The position numbers and the translations under genes were made by a program. A model generated the notes under the pieces. The model was not told the DNA's origin. It saw nothing but the letters and a program-made list of their open reading frames with translations, and searched no databases. This document shows positions 1-9,547 of a stretch of DNA of 15,785 bases, one piece after another; the first letter of the stretch is position 1; each line of letters opens with the position of its first letter. Source of the stretch: Scenedesmus sp. ARA3 (Eukaryota > Chlorophyta > Chlorophyceae > Sphaeropleales > Scenedesmaceae); assembly GCA_004335835.1 (NCBI GenBank), contig RWJK01001003.1:51632-67416 (forward strand), in the 5' to 3' direction.

Positions 1-59
<59 letters not shown>
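1..59. repeat. (CTG)n microsatellite at intron 3' end
   Basis: A pure CTG tract runs from the window edge and leads straight into a 3' splice site ending TCTGCAG at 71. It could serve as the pyrimidine-containing tract of that acceptor. The full tract length is unknown because it is cut by the window edge. Confidence 0.95.
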
Positions 60-61
<2 letters not shown>

Positions 62-71
62 ACCTCTGCAG

Positions 72-1543
72 GTTGGCTGCACCCTGCCAGACGTCAACTG
101 CCCTAGCGCTGCGCCCTTCTTTGCAGCTGATGTGGCTGAAGTGGGCACCCCTGCAGTGTGGACAGGCAAGCTCACAGGCGGCCAGCCCACCACCAACTAC
201 TGCTTCAAGTCAAGCATTGCAAACTGCAACAGCGGCAGCATCGCTGTACGTGACAGTGACACAGCAGGTCTAAACGCTGCTGCGATTGGCTGCTTGAACC
301 CGCCGACCGCTGGCACAGCAGATCTTGGAGCCACGAAGGGATGCCCACGCACCCTTCCAACAGATGGCGATTTCACGTTCTATGTGGCTGCTGGCGTCGA
401 TGTTACCACAAACCCTACTATGACAGCCGGCAATGTGCTGGAGTGCCGCAAAAACACCCCCACCAAATCTTGCGGAGGTTTAGTGGCCACTCGTACATAT
501 GATGCAAGCATACCATCAGGCTGCATTGCCATGTCTAGTGCTTCCTGCCCTTCCACTGGTTACACAAGCAGCCTAGGCCTCAATTTCAAATTGTGGGGAG
601 CTAGTTTCAAACTGGACGCGTGTGTTACGCCACCTGGCGCTGCTGCTGCCAGCTACAGTTGCTCGAATGTGGCACCAGCAGCAGCGTACCCTGTGCCTGT
701 CAGCAGCGACTATCTTGATGCAAATGTGGCTAGCAGCAGCGGCACCAATCTACAGGGGTGCATAGCAAGCTCCAAAGCCTGCCCTACTGGCTACTATCCG
801 CTGATCAGCAGTAGCCTGCAGGTACAGGCTTGCTGCAGCAGCAGGCAAACCGCAGCCGCCGGCGGCTGCAATGCAACGTACGTGCCGATTTGCGACATGC
901 GGGGAGGAGCAAACGGCGCTACAGGCAGCCCAGAGTTAACAGCTGAGGGCTTGTGTGCAGGTAGTGAGACGCTGGGGTGCATTGCTGCTGCCGGGGTAAC
1001 CTGGCAGACGTGCAGCAACCTTACATCTGCAGATGGGTACCCTGCATCTGTCCCTGGAGTGGCTGCCAGTCAGTTCAAGTTTGTTGCAAAGATCTTCCCT
1101 CCTGGATACTACCTGCTGGCATCCTGTGCAGTGGCATCAGCGCAAGCGATGACTTGCAACGTCGCTGGGACCTTCACACAGCGTGAGTGCGCTGCATGGG
1201 GTTTGTTCTGCTTTCAAGCCGCACAACAGGAGTTTGTGTGAAGACGTGCAGTAGCACTGCCAGTCGTGGTCAGCCAAGGTCTGTTTGTACATGTGTTTGC
1301 ATTGTTTTGCGGTTTTGCTGCCGCTGACGGCTCTGGCGGTTCCGGCCAGCCAAGAAACAGCCTGCCAGTGGCATGTTGCCACCCTTACTGCACTGCAAGA
1401 CTGCGGTGCTTATCAGCACAGCTAACGCATTACACCCCACACCGTAAGTGACTGTGCTCCCTGCTGCTTCCGTATGCCGTGTCTGCAGGCGCTTACATGA
1501 GTGGCGTTGCACAGGGCCTGGATGATGGCGCCTTCAGTGGCTG
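72..1543 (+). CDS. Cys-rich probable secreted protein (partial, internal/3' exons)
   Basis: A long exon (72-1182, phase 0 at its start) is followed by a short exon (1489-1543). The donor is GC|GTGAGTG and the acceptor GTCTGCAG; the join gives an Arg codon and the frame stays open. The long exon encodes about 370 residues rich in Cys, Gly, Ser and Ala, with no long charged segment. Loosely repeated blocks begin G-C-I-A (GCIAMSS, GCIASSK, GCIAAAG). Two of these run into CPSTGY and CPTGYY, and a further FPPGYY lies near the exon end. This spacing recalls extracellular Cys-rich modules such as GCC2/GCC3, but I cannot assign a family. The frame is also open upstream into the CTG tract as poly-Cys, so the acceptor at 71 is an inference. 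The 5' end lies outside the window. Cell-wall or surface location is inferred from composition only. Confidence 0.6.
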
Positions 1544-1802
1544 GTGAGTGGGGATCAAAGTAGACTTCGACAAAACCTGCTGCCGTGTTAAGCCTTGTGA
1601 CAGCCCTGATGCAAAGATGGACAGTCTAGCATGAAAAAAGCATTGCTGGACCAGGAGACCCCCAGCCTAAGGTCCCCCAGCGCTCCTAGTGCGCTGTCCA
1701 TGCAGGCACGGCTGTGCAGCTGCGTGGCACCGTAGCAAAATGTGATGCACTGTGTTGCTGTGTGTCAGGTGCCACTGGCGGTGTGCCATGTCAGCTCTGC
1801 AG

Positions 1803-1902
1803 TGGAGATAGGTGCCTGGCCCCTAGCTCTGTTGACGCAGTCACCGCTGACAGAACTGACACATTGCACTGCTGCTGCTGCTGCTACTGCTGCTGCTGCT
1901 GA
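1803..1902 (+). CDS. Possible last exon of the Cys-rich gene
   Basis: The exon at 1489-1543 ends in phase 2 (TG). Of the nearby acceptors, CTCTGCAG at 1795-1802 joins in frame and stays open for about 33 codons. It encodes CGDRCLAPSS and then a stretch ending in poly-Cys from a CTG tract, with stop TGA at 1900-1902. Other acceptors (near 1704 and 1768) reach a stop sooner. The poly-Cys end could equally be intron. A TGTAA motif, the common green-algal poly(A) signal, lies at 1953-1957. Confidence 0.25.
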
Positions 1903-1942
1903 TGCTGCTGTGCTGTTGCTGCTGCTGCTGCTGCTGCTGCTG
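1868..1942. repeat. Interrupted CTG-repeat tract
   Basis: Two CTG-rich runs (about 1868-1900 and 1914-1942) are separated by GATGCTGCTGTGCTGTTG. This is an imperfect trinucleotide microsatellite at the 3' end of, or just after, the Cys-rich gene. Confidence 0.9.
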
Positions 1943-2344
1943 ATCCTGCTGATGTAATATGCTTGCTGCAGTACTAACGGCGACAGCCAAGTGTGCAATG
2001 CCTGGTGGAGAGTGGAGTCTGCTTCCGGCTCCTGCAGTTAAACCAGCGGCGGAGGCAGCACCTCAGCTGCACAGTGTGCAACACAGCAGCAGCGGTGTGC
2101 GACATCACTGCTGCCGCAGCAGCAGCAGCAGGGCTGTCCAGTGTGCAACGCGGCTGCTGCCGCGGCAGCTGCTGAAGCAATGCCACCCCGTGCTTTGTGT
2201 GATGGCTTATGCTGTGCCCTGGGTTTCTTGCCCATCATTGCTTCCAATGATATCTAATCAGTGCAGGGTGGGGGTCCACCCTCTTTCAAGGATCGGTTGT
2301 GTAGATGGCTGCATACAGGTATCAAAGTGCATTGTGTTGCACAC

Positions 2345-2392
2345 GACACAGATCTGTGTCATCTGTGTCATTCTAGATCTGTGTCATTCTAG
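2345..2392. repeat. 16-base palindrome followed by 2 x 16-base tandem repeat
   Basis: GACACAGATCTGTGTC (2345-2360) is a perfect palindrome. It is followed directly by two exact copies of ATCTGTGTCATTCTAG (2361-2376 and 2377-2392), so the core ATCTGTGTC occurs three times in 40 bases. It could be a clustered binding site or simple slippage; no function is assigned. Confidence 0.85.
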
Positions 2393-2981
2393 AATGCACA
2401 GAAGACCACCAGCCACAAGGTGCTGGAAAATCCACGGCCTCAGGCTTGCTCTTGACTTTAAGCCCAGCTGCTCAGCAGCTTGCTGCGCTTTTTCTGAGCC
2501 GAGATGAGCAAATGGTGGCATCATCTAAAGCATCACTTTGCAGTTCATTGCTTGGAATTTGTCCACGCGGCATTGACTGCTGCATAGGATGACCTTGGGC
2601 AGGAGGCAGGTTGTGTGCTATGCCCTACCCAGCATTGTGGCATGCATTATGGTGCAATGCAAGTCTGTACTGCTCTGCGCCGAACCCTGCCGCCAGCAGG
2701 GGTGCTGAATATGTCATTGCACAAGTTCTTGTGCTGCCGATTTATTTCATTGGGCATTTAAATCTGCCCAACACACGCACGGCACAGACTTCCAGTATCA
2801 TGAATGGCTGCTCTGCATGTGCAGCATTTTTGGGTGCACTGTGTGCTGCTGCTGTGTGCATGATGTCGGCATGGTAGTCAGTGTTAGCTCGCAACAACGG
2901 CAGTTGTTGCGTGCACCTAAATGATTACGCGGCATAGTTTGCCGCACGACACGTGGAGAATGTTTCTGGCTGCTGCATCTT

Positions 2982-3000
2982 GCAGCATATGATATGCTGC
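2982..3000. repeat. Perfect 9-base inverted repeat
   Basis: GCAGCATAT and ATATGCTGC flank a single G. No U-tract or gene end is adjacent, so I do not call it a terminator. Confidence 0.8.
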
Positions 3001-4418
3001 TTACATTGCAAGTGGTCGGCCGCCCATTCATGTGCTGCTTGCTGAGCAGCAAAGCAGTAGGACATCACTTTGCTGGCAGTGCCGCTGGCCTGCCACCTAG
3101 TTTGTATGCCGTGCTTTGAAGCATGCACATCCAAGCTGCTACCACATAGAATGTTTCATGTGTTTGTTTCAGAAGTCTCGACTCGATAGCCGTCTCTGGT
3201 TGCTGGGGCTCAGAAAGACTCTGCGGCTGGCTTAGCAGCAATCCGTCAAATTTCAGCAGACTGCAGTGCAGCGGTGGCCTCACAGCAACTGCTGTTGTGG
3301 CTGTTGTGCTGCCTGCATGCGACTGCTGCACCTGCCCAGCTTTAGAGTGCCCAAATTTAGTTTTCTGTCGTTCTGTATGCTGAGTGTCTGCTTGTGTGTG
3401 AGTTGAAGCATCATGCATGTCTCATGCACATTCTTTCATGCGCGAGTTGTCTAGCATATGTGGTCAAGGCATGGTCGCTAGAAAATTCTTGTGCGGCAGG
3501 GCAGCAGCCACATGCACATGGTTATGCGTAAAGGAGCTGGAGCCTCTTGCAAATGCCTTACGCATTGTTTTGCACAGCAGACCATCTAACGGTGCAGCAG
3601 CGCCGTGTGTGCTGTTGGCTGCTGAGTGCCATAATGTAGCTGCTGCAGCTTCTGCAGCACTGATCTGTGGAGGTTGGTTGTGCGGCCAACGATCGAAGTT
3701 TCCCGCTACGGTTGCTGTTGGGAGTTTGCAGAGTGGGAACATGTCTGGCCCAGACTGCAACGGTTGCATCCATGAGCAATGGTGCTGCACGAATCATAAC
3801 CTAACTACATTAATTCGCAGATTACTGCGACGTCTAGTTGACTTGGCAGGTGGCATTCACGCAGGATGTGGTCAGCGGCAGGGTTCAACTGGCCCTGTGC
3901 CAGCTGGCGTGGCTTATGTCATGCGGTAGGAGTGTTGACCAGATGTTTGACCGAGGCAATTAACTTTTAAGATGATGGCTGGTTTGTATGCATGAATGTA
4001 TGTTGTGAGGCTTCGTGCATGGCCGAAATGTTGCTTGGCGGGGATTGTGGAGTCTGAACCTTTCATGGCAAGCCGCTTGGAAAAGGGCCTTTGATGCAAG
4101 CCTTTGGTGCAATCTAGAAGGGTGCCCACGATCCAAGGCATACATGAATGGCATGATGCAAACAGACTTACACAGAACCCTAAAGAACTGCAGCTATGCC
4201 GCTGCTCAACGTAACACCACAGCAATGACCATTATGGCCTGAACCTGACAGTCACTGCAGTGGCCTGCAGGTGTCACTTCACGCATAACTGACAGCTGCT
4301 CCATTGCATAGCTGCAGCGAAACGACAATTGAAAACTAAAGAACGTATCTGTGTGAAACTCGGCTGCTGTTTTGGGGCTCTTGAGCGACGTCTTGCAGTG
4401 TAAAGCTTGGAGGGCAGA

Positions 4419-5228
4419 ATGCAGTCGCTTTGTTCCCACAGCCGACCACAACTATTGCTGCAATCTCATTGTTGCAGCAGACTACACCAATGTTCGACGC
4501 CCAGCGCCCGTTTGCTGTGCAGATCAGCCGTGGTTGATGCACTAGCACCTCTGCAGCTGCAACCACAGCAGCTGCGCCAAATTGAGCAGGCCTGTGGCAG
4601 CATCCAGCCGGACCAATTGCAAAGCAGCTTAAATGAGCTGACCAGCGTTTACCTGCTCAAGGTGAGCCACTGTGCCTGCTGCTGCACCACACCAGCTGGG
4701 TGGTGGTGCTGCTCAGCAGGATTGTGTGAGCAAGCCGCCTTGCGGACTGCTGTGGCTGTCGAAACCACAATTGGAATGTCAGTGATAACTTTTGACCCTC
4801 CTTCCTCAGTAGCCTTGTGCAAATTCAGGGCCTGATGGTAGGCACCAGCAGCAGCAGCAGGAGGAGCCCTTGCAGCATGCAGCTGTAAGACGCAATACAT
4901 GCATGACAACATTTACTCAGCTGGCCTGTTCTACAACTCTGGCCTTCATTCATCAACCACCACAGAAACATCCACCACACCAATGGTGTTGTGACCGCTG
5001 TGTACGGTGCTGCAGGATGTGCAGCGCCTGTTGAGCAGCAGCCCGCAGGCGCTGGCGCTGCCTGTTGCCGACTGGAGGGGCTTCTTTGAGGGCTATGGGC
5101 TGGGGAAGGAGGCGTTTTGGAAGGCATTGAGGTGAGCAGCAGCAGCAGCAGCAGCAGTAAAGCCGACTGGAGGGGCTTCTTTGAGAGCTATGGGATGGTC
5201 CAGGAAGCCTTCCGGAAAGCCTTCAGGT

Positions 5229-5273
<45 letters not shown>

Positions 5274-6662
5274 GGGTTAGCAAGGATATCGGCTAGGCAG
5301 GGAAGCACTTGAGTAGGACCCAGCAGCAGACAGCGGAATGTAGCAGCAGCAGTGCAGGAAACTGCGCCCCAAGAGCGCAGCAGGACATTTGCCATATCAT
5401 CCGCGTGTGCAGCAAAGCAGAGCGTTCACTTCATTGCTGCTGCTGCCTGCTGTTGGGCTCATGTTGCAGATACAGCAGCTCCAAGCTGGCTGGTGCTGAC
5501 CTGTACACTGTCATCACTACTTGTGCTGCTGCTGCTGCTGCTGCTGGTGGTGTGTTGCAGATACAGCAGCTCCAAGCTGGCTGGTGCTGACCTGTACACT
5601 GTCATCACTACTTATGCTGCTGCTGCTGCTGCTGCCGGTGTGTTGCAGGTACAGCAGCGCCAAGCTCGCTGGCGCTGACGTGTACACTGCCGGCGCTGCC
5701 ATTGTGTGGCTGAAGCAGCTGGGGCCGTGGAGTGACGCTGACGTAGCTAACAGGCTCATCCCCTGCTACCCCGAGGTGGGTGGGTGGGAGCTGCGTATCT
5801 CCCACACTACCAGCAGCTGCGACATGCAGTGAGCCTCCAGCGATGTGCAAATCAGGCCAATTCACACGTGCACACCCATCTGAACAATGCACGCAGCACC
5901 ACATTGCACAGCACCCACCTGCAACCTGCCACCCTTCTACCTCTGAACGCACCACATACTCTGCACACCCTGCCCCTGTCCCTACCTGTGGCCCCACCCA
6001 CCTCGCAGGTGCTGGCCACGCGCACGGAGCAGCTGCAGCAGCTGGTGGACAGCCTGCTGGGACTGGGCATGAGCCAGGAGCACGTGCAGGTGAGATACCT
6101 GGTTGTTTGTCACAGGATGAGCTGTGATGTGATGGTTGGTCATGTGTGTGCTGTTGTGTGCTGTCGTGAGCTGCTTTTCTTTGCCCAGTGAGCCTGTCAT
6201 CAGCCCCAGAACGTGCGCTGTTGTCACACAGTTCGCCCATGCCAACAACCTTTCCAAGCAACTCGTGTGTTGATGATGAATATCATTGATATGTACGGTG
6301 CTTTAAGCTTTAAATCGTGAACTTCACAGAAGATGCTGTGGGAGTTCCCGGGGCTGCTGGCATACAAACAGACTATATCCCTGTTCATGGTGAAGTTCAA
6401 CCAGCTAAAACTATTTTGTATGTGAACTTCGCAGGAGATGCTGTGGGAGTTCCCGGGGCTGCTGGCATACAAACAGACTATTTCCCTGTTCATGGTGAAG
6501 TTCAACCAGCTAAAACTATTTTGTCTGTGAACTTTGCAGGAGATGCTGTGGGAGTTCCCGGGGCTGCTGGCGGACTTCCAGGCGGAGCAGCTGCCGCTGA
6601 TCAAGCGCATGGTGCAAAGCAGGAGGGACAAGTACAGCCAGGGAGGCTTCTACAGCGACTAG
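4419..6662 (+). CDS. mTERF-like helical-repeat protein, organelle targeted (5 exons)
   Basis: Exons are 4419-4661, 5016-5131, 5649-5775, 6009-6089 and 6540-6662. All introns are GT-AG and the phases agree (0, 2, 0, 0), giving 229 residues. The ATG at 4419 is the first after an in-frame TAA at 4401. Residues 1 to about 40 form an Arg/Ser/Leu-rich, acid-poor leader (MQSLCSHSRPQLLLQ...), which suggests a mitochondrion or plastid. The rest is helical, with P-x-x-L motifs SPQAL (Pro91), YPEVL (Pro161) and FPGLL (Pro196). Their spacings are 70 and 35 residues, close to the 30-35 residue mTERF repeat. The exon-4 and exon-5 pattern of hydrophobic residues, GLGMS and MLWEFPGLL also fits that family. 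mTERF proteins bind organellar nucleic acid and act in transcription, RNA processing or ribosome assembly. The protein is short for the family and the assignment rests on pattern alone. Its introns contain several partial exon copies, listed separately. Confidence 0.6.
5158..5226 (+). repeat. Exon-2 echo; potential in-frame cassette exon
   Basis: This is a diverged copy of the 3' end of exon 2 (5060-5131). It follows a CAG tract that supplies an acceptor and ends TTCAG|GTCAGC, a usable donor. It is 69 bases long, enters and leaves in phase 2 and has no stop. It would insert 23 residues (KADWRGFFESYG...) in frame between exons 2 and 3. The parent reads ADWRGFFEGYG. Confidence 0.65.
5229..5271. 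repeat. (CAG)n microsatellite
   Basis: About 14 CAG units lie directly after the exon-2 echo donor. Shorter CAG tracts occur at 5135-5157 and 4848-4861. Confidence 0.95.
5470..5548 (+). repeat. Exon-3 5'-edge echo, copy 1, with CTG tract
   Basis: The acceptor GTTGCAG and about 45 bases of exon 3 are copied: YSSSKLAGADLYT against the exon's YSSAKLAGADVYT. The copy then diverges into TCATCACTACTT and a CTG run. The first base is A instead of G, which keeps the split Arg codon (AGA for AGG). No good donor is visible, so it would be a competing or decoy acceptor. Confidence 0.85.
5561..5636 (+). repeat. Exon-3 5'-edge echo, copy 2
   Basis: Over about 55 bases this copy is identical to copy 1 except for one G/A change. 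The true exon-3 start (5649) follows 88 bases on, making a three-member ladder of acceptors at about 90-base spacing. Copies 1 and 2 are a recent tandem duplication of an already diverged copy. Confidence 0.85.
6330..6539 (+). repeat. Two 105-base tandem copies of the exon-5 5' edge
   Basis: Units at 6330-6434 and 6435-6539 each start after a CAG acceptor with the first 30 or so bases of exon 5 (MLWEFPGLLA) and end with the next acceptor. The true exon starts at 6540. The units differ by only a few bases. In the exon frame each holds a TGA shortly before the next acceptor, so they are intronic unless spliced. A weak donor ATG|GTGAAG (6389/6390 in unit 1) would make a 60-base, phase-0/phase-0 exon. 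Confidence 0.85.
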
Positions 6663-6831
6663 AATACATGCGGCTGGCGTGACTCTGAATGTTGGATTAA
6701 TGGGGCGGCAGTGGCACATCCAAATCGCGACGAGTAAAGCAAGAGAACGTTCTGCAGTGACCAAGGCTTCATCTACACCTGAGGACCCAGTTAGTGATGC
6801 GCCGAGATATGCTGCTGCACCAAGTTCTGGG

Positions 6832-6900
6832 TTGCTGATGAAGCGCATGGTGGGGAGCAGGAGGGGCAAGTACTGCCAGGGAGGCTTCTACAGCGGCTGA
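6832..6900 (+). repeat. Echo of the mTERF-like gene's terminal exon, downstream of its stop
   Basis: The sequence encodes LLMKRMVGSRRGKYCQGGFYSG and then TGA. The true gene end reads LIKRMVQSRRDKYSQGGFYSD and then TAG. The copy lies about 240 bases downstream, in a different frame relative to the true stop, and I find no acceptor that would join it in frame. It is most likely a decayed duplicate. Confidence 0.85.
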
Positions 6901-8101
6901 AGCCTATGTTACAATTGCCACAATGTTGAAGAGCACTGGTGGCCGCCCGGCGGCCTTGGCAAGGCCGCAGTGTTAGTATGTGCTGAGAAATGAGATGCTG
7001 CTGAAAGTGAGGCCTGGATGCTGCTGAAAGAGTGAAGCGCTGCACACTTGTATGCGTGGCGCTTGCGTTGCTTGCCAAGCAGCGTGAAGGCACTGAAAAT
7101 GTGCAAAATAGCGGCGGGCGAATTCAGTTGCAAAAGTGCATTACAATGGGCGCGCAGCATGTCATCCTGATGGGATGCTGCACCATACAAACATGGTGCC
7201 AGAACCAAGCCTTGCCGGAGCCCACGTGTAACTATTTCAAATAGAGTCTCTCCCTCAGGCCAGAGAATTTGCGTCTCACAGTCAACGTCAGGCCAACATG
7301 ACTACGGACAGCGTGCAGATGTTGTCCTTGGTCTCCACAGTATGCACCAGGACTAGATGCACTGATTGCCAAACATACTGCACAGGCATGCACCGTTGAT
7401 GCTGTATCGTGACACCGACCAGTTGTGCAAACACAGGCAGATACTATGTAGTATGCTTGCGCACCGCCACATGGCGCAACTTGCAGCCGCACTGCATTGT
7501 GCAGCTGATGAGCGCTGCCTGAGCTCCCTGTGAAAAAAAGAAGATTGTGCCAGGGTCAACATGTAACTACTCTGTGTGGTTTGAAGACAGCAGCACCCCG
7601 CCTGGCGCATGCATGATGTGCTACCAAAACCCTGCTGTATAAACAACTCCCATGTACATCATGTATAATGACATGAAGATAAGCGGCACGCACAAGCTGC
7701 AGGTCTGCCTTGGAAAACCGCAGCTGGTGCGCCTCAACTGAAGCTCATCGACTAATAAGCACTGCAACTCACAAGAGAACTGTCTCTCCCACACCCCACA
7801 ACAACTAACCTAAATGACTCATAAGGCTGCACCTCCTGAGCCAAGGGGCCTACGCCAACATGAATACGCTCAATGTGCTTTCTGCACCACCATGGCCGCG
7901 TTGTCAAGCAACAAACACATAACACCAGATACTGCCCACAACAGCTGCCTAATCCTGACACCGCACATATGAAGACGCTGCCTATCCTACCCTGCTAAGA
8001 AGTGCACAACACACGCTGCTGAAGCACAGTGAAACACAACTGCCACAACTGCCACAGTGAGGTGGCCAGTTGGGTTGCCGCCTTGCGCATGCCTGGCGCA
8101 C

Positions 8102-8153
8102 CATGCTGCAGCTGCGCCAGATGCGCTGCTCAGCTGCCAAGAGACCCACAGCA
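8102..8153 (-). repeat. Older echo of the coiled-coil gene's last exon
   Basis: On the minus strand this resembles the end of the last exon (compare QLEQRAWRS). Several substitutions and a lost base put it out of frame. It is the farther and more decayed of two copies past the true stop. Confidence 0.6.
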
Positions 8154-8210
8154 GCATGGGATGCAGGAATGCATTGAACCAACACCACCACAGCTGCAAA
8201 AACGAGCGCC

Positions 8211-8260
8211 GCCTCAGCTGCGCCAGGCGCGCTGCTCCAGCTGCGGGAAGGCCCACCAGA
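8211..8260 (-). repeat. Younger echo of the coiled-coil gene's last exon
   Basis: On the minus strand it reads WAFPQLEQRAWRS followed by TGA. The true gene end reads WAFRQLEQRAWRS followed by TGA. The copy keeps the stop and the GG that follows, and lies about 150 bases downstream of the original. Confidence 0.85.
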
Positions 8261-8363
8261 ACACAAGCTGCAGAAAGGAACTACGACACCACTGCCGCAG
8301 ATGCCACATCCCAATAGCTGCTTAAGATTGCAAAAAACACCACCACCGCAGTCAGGGGCCACC

Positions 8364-9512
8364 TCAGCTGCGCCATGCGCGCTGCTCCAGCTGCCTGAAG
8401 GCCCAGTCCAGGTCATCCTCGCTGACATACTGGCCGGCCTTGTAGCGGTCAATCAGCGCGTGCACCTGCGGGACCAGTGGTAGCGGCAGCAGCAGCAGCA
8501 GCGGCAGTGTTGGAGTGATGGTTCAATGCCCTAGCAGTGAATATAACTGAGTAGTGGCGGTGTTTATGCATGCAACGCCAATACAGAGTCGCCACAGAAA
8601 GACCATACTGCCAAGCTCCTGCTGCATTGGCACAGGCTCGCGCACTTGACCTAGCACCGCCTTGTTGTTTGTTCGAAACAAGACCTAATACACTACGCTG
8701 CAATGAACGCAAGCGCTGCAAGCTGTAAACATAATACCTGTGCCAGCACTTAGTGCCACACTGCCTGGACCTGCTGCCCCAAGGCAATTGCATGCATGCA
8801 CAGCTCAACACACGCCACAGGCGAGCCAATCACTGCGCACCTGTGCCAGCACTGCTGCGTCCTCTGCTGCGATGCGTGCGCGCGCCGCCTCGATGCTCTC
8901 ACTGGCACTAGCTTGGATGCGGCTGCGAGCCGACGCCACTGATGACAGCGCATCACGCCGCAACCGCTCGCGCGCCTCCTGCAGGAGGGAAACGTACAGC
9001 AAACAAGAGACGATAAATCAAAGCAGCTTGTAGAACTGATTGGGTGGTAGTGACACGAATCCGAGGACTTGAAACTATAACAACAATGCAATGCGTGTTG
9101 CATGTTGCCTTGTTTGTACGCCGCTGGACCTGCTGTCACAATGCGTCAAACCACGCACCTGGACATAGCCTCAGTTTGCAAGCACCACACCTCGCCATGA
9201 AGAACAACCCGGCATTGAACAGAGGGAAGCATACAATAGTGACTAGCACACAGCTCATCAAACGAGCCAGGCCTCACCTCTAGTGACTCGCGGCCCTTCC
9301 ACGCAGCAGCACTGCCTGCAGCAGCAGCCTCCGCCTCCGCCTGCTTGATGCGCTGCCGCGCCTGCTCCAGTGACTTCTCCCAAGGTGCCTCATACCCGCC
9401 ACCGCTGCTGTAGCTGCTGCTGCTGCCAGCACTGCTGCTGCTGGAGTAACCAGAGTAGCTGCTGGTGCTGCTGCTGCTTGCCGGCCTTGGACTTGCAGGA
9501 GGTGGCTGAGGT

Positions 9513-9547
<35 letters not shown>

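Larger units (their letters stand above)
1960..4418. other. Intergenic or UTR stretch, no supportable gene
   Basis: Reading frames here are short and overlap on both strands. The longest (3417-3929, +, 170 codons) has no recognisable domain and is about what chance gives at this base composition. I found no phase-consistent exon chain. The stretch holds CAG-rich patches (2080-2180), a palindrome with a 16-base tandem repeat (2345-2392) and a small hairpin (2982-3000). It probably contains the 3' flank of the Cys-rich gene and the promoter of the gene starting at 4419, but no TATA box was clear. Confidence 0.5.
6663..8363. other. Convergent intergenic region
   Basis: This stretch separates two genes that end toward each other. 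It holds echoes of the terminal exons of both (6832-6900; 8102-8153 and 8211-8260), a GC-rich hairpin-like patch near 6940-6970 and a repeated GATGCTGCTGAAAG near 7001 and 7017. TGTAA at 7227-7231 could be the poly(A) signal of the mTERF-like gene. I see no further gene. Confidence 0.5.

Noticed and set aside
2982..3000. Transcription terminator hairpin
   Set aside because: There is no adjacent gene end or T-run, and hairpin terminators are not expected in a nuclear algal genome.
3417..3929. 170-codon open frame on the + strand
   Set aside because: It has no recognisable domain or splice context and overlaps open frames on the other strand. Its length is about what chance would give once in a window this size.
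4662..4835. Readthrough extension of mTERF-like exon 1
   Set aside because: The frame stays open but turns Cys/Trp-rich. AAG|GTGAGC is a strong donor and the phase-0 join to 5016 gives a coherent protein.
6317..6682. 121-codon + frame across the 105-base repeats
   Set aside because: It is a shifted frame of the tandem copies and of the true last exon. Its repetition comes from the DNA repeat.
7982..8452. 156-codon minus-strand frame
   Set aside because: It is in a different frame from the last coiled-coil exon and covers the echoes. The phase-0 exon 8465-8364 explains the sequence better.
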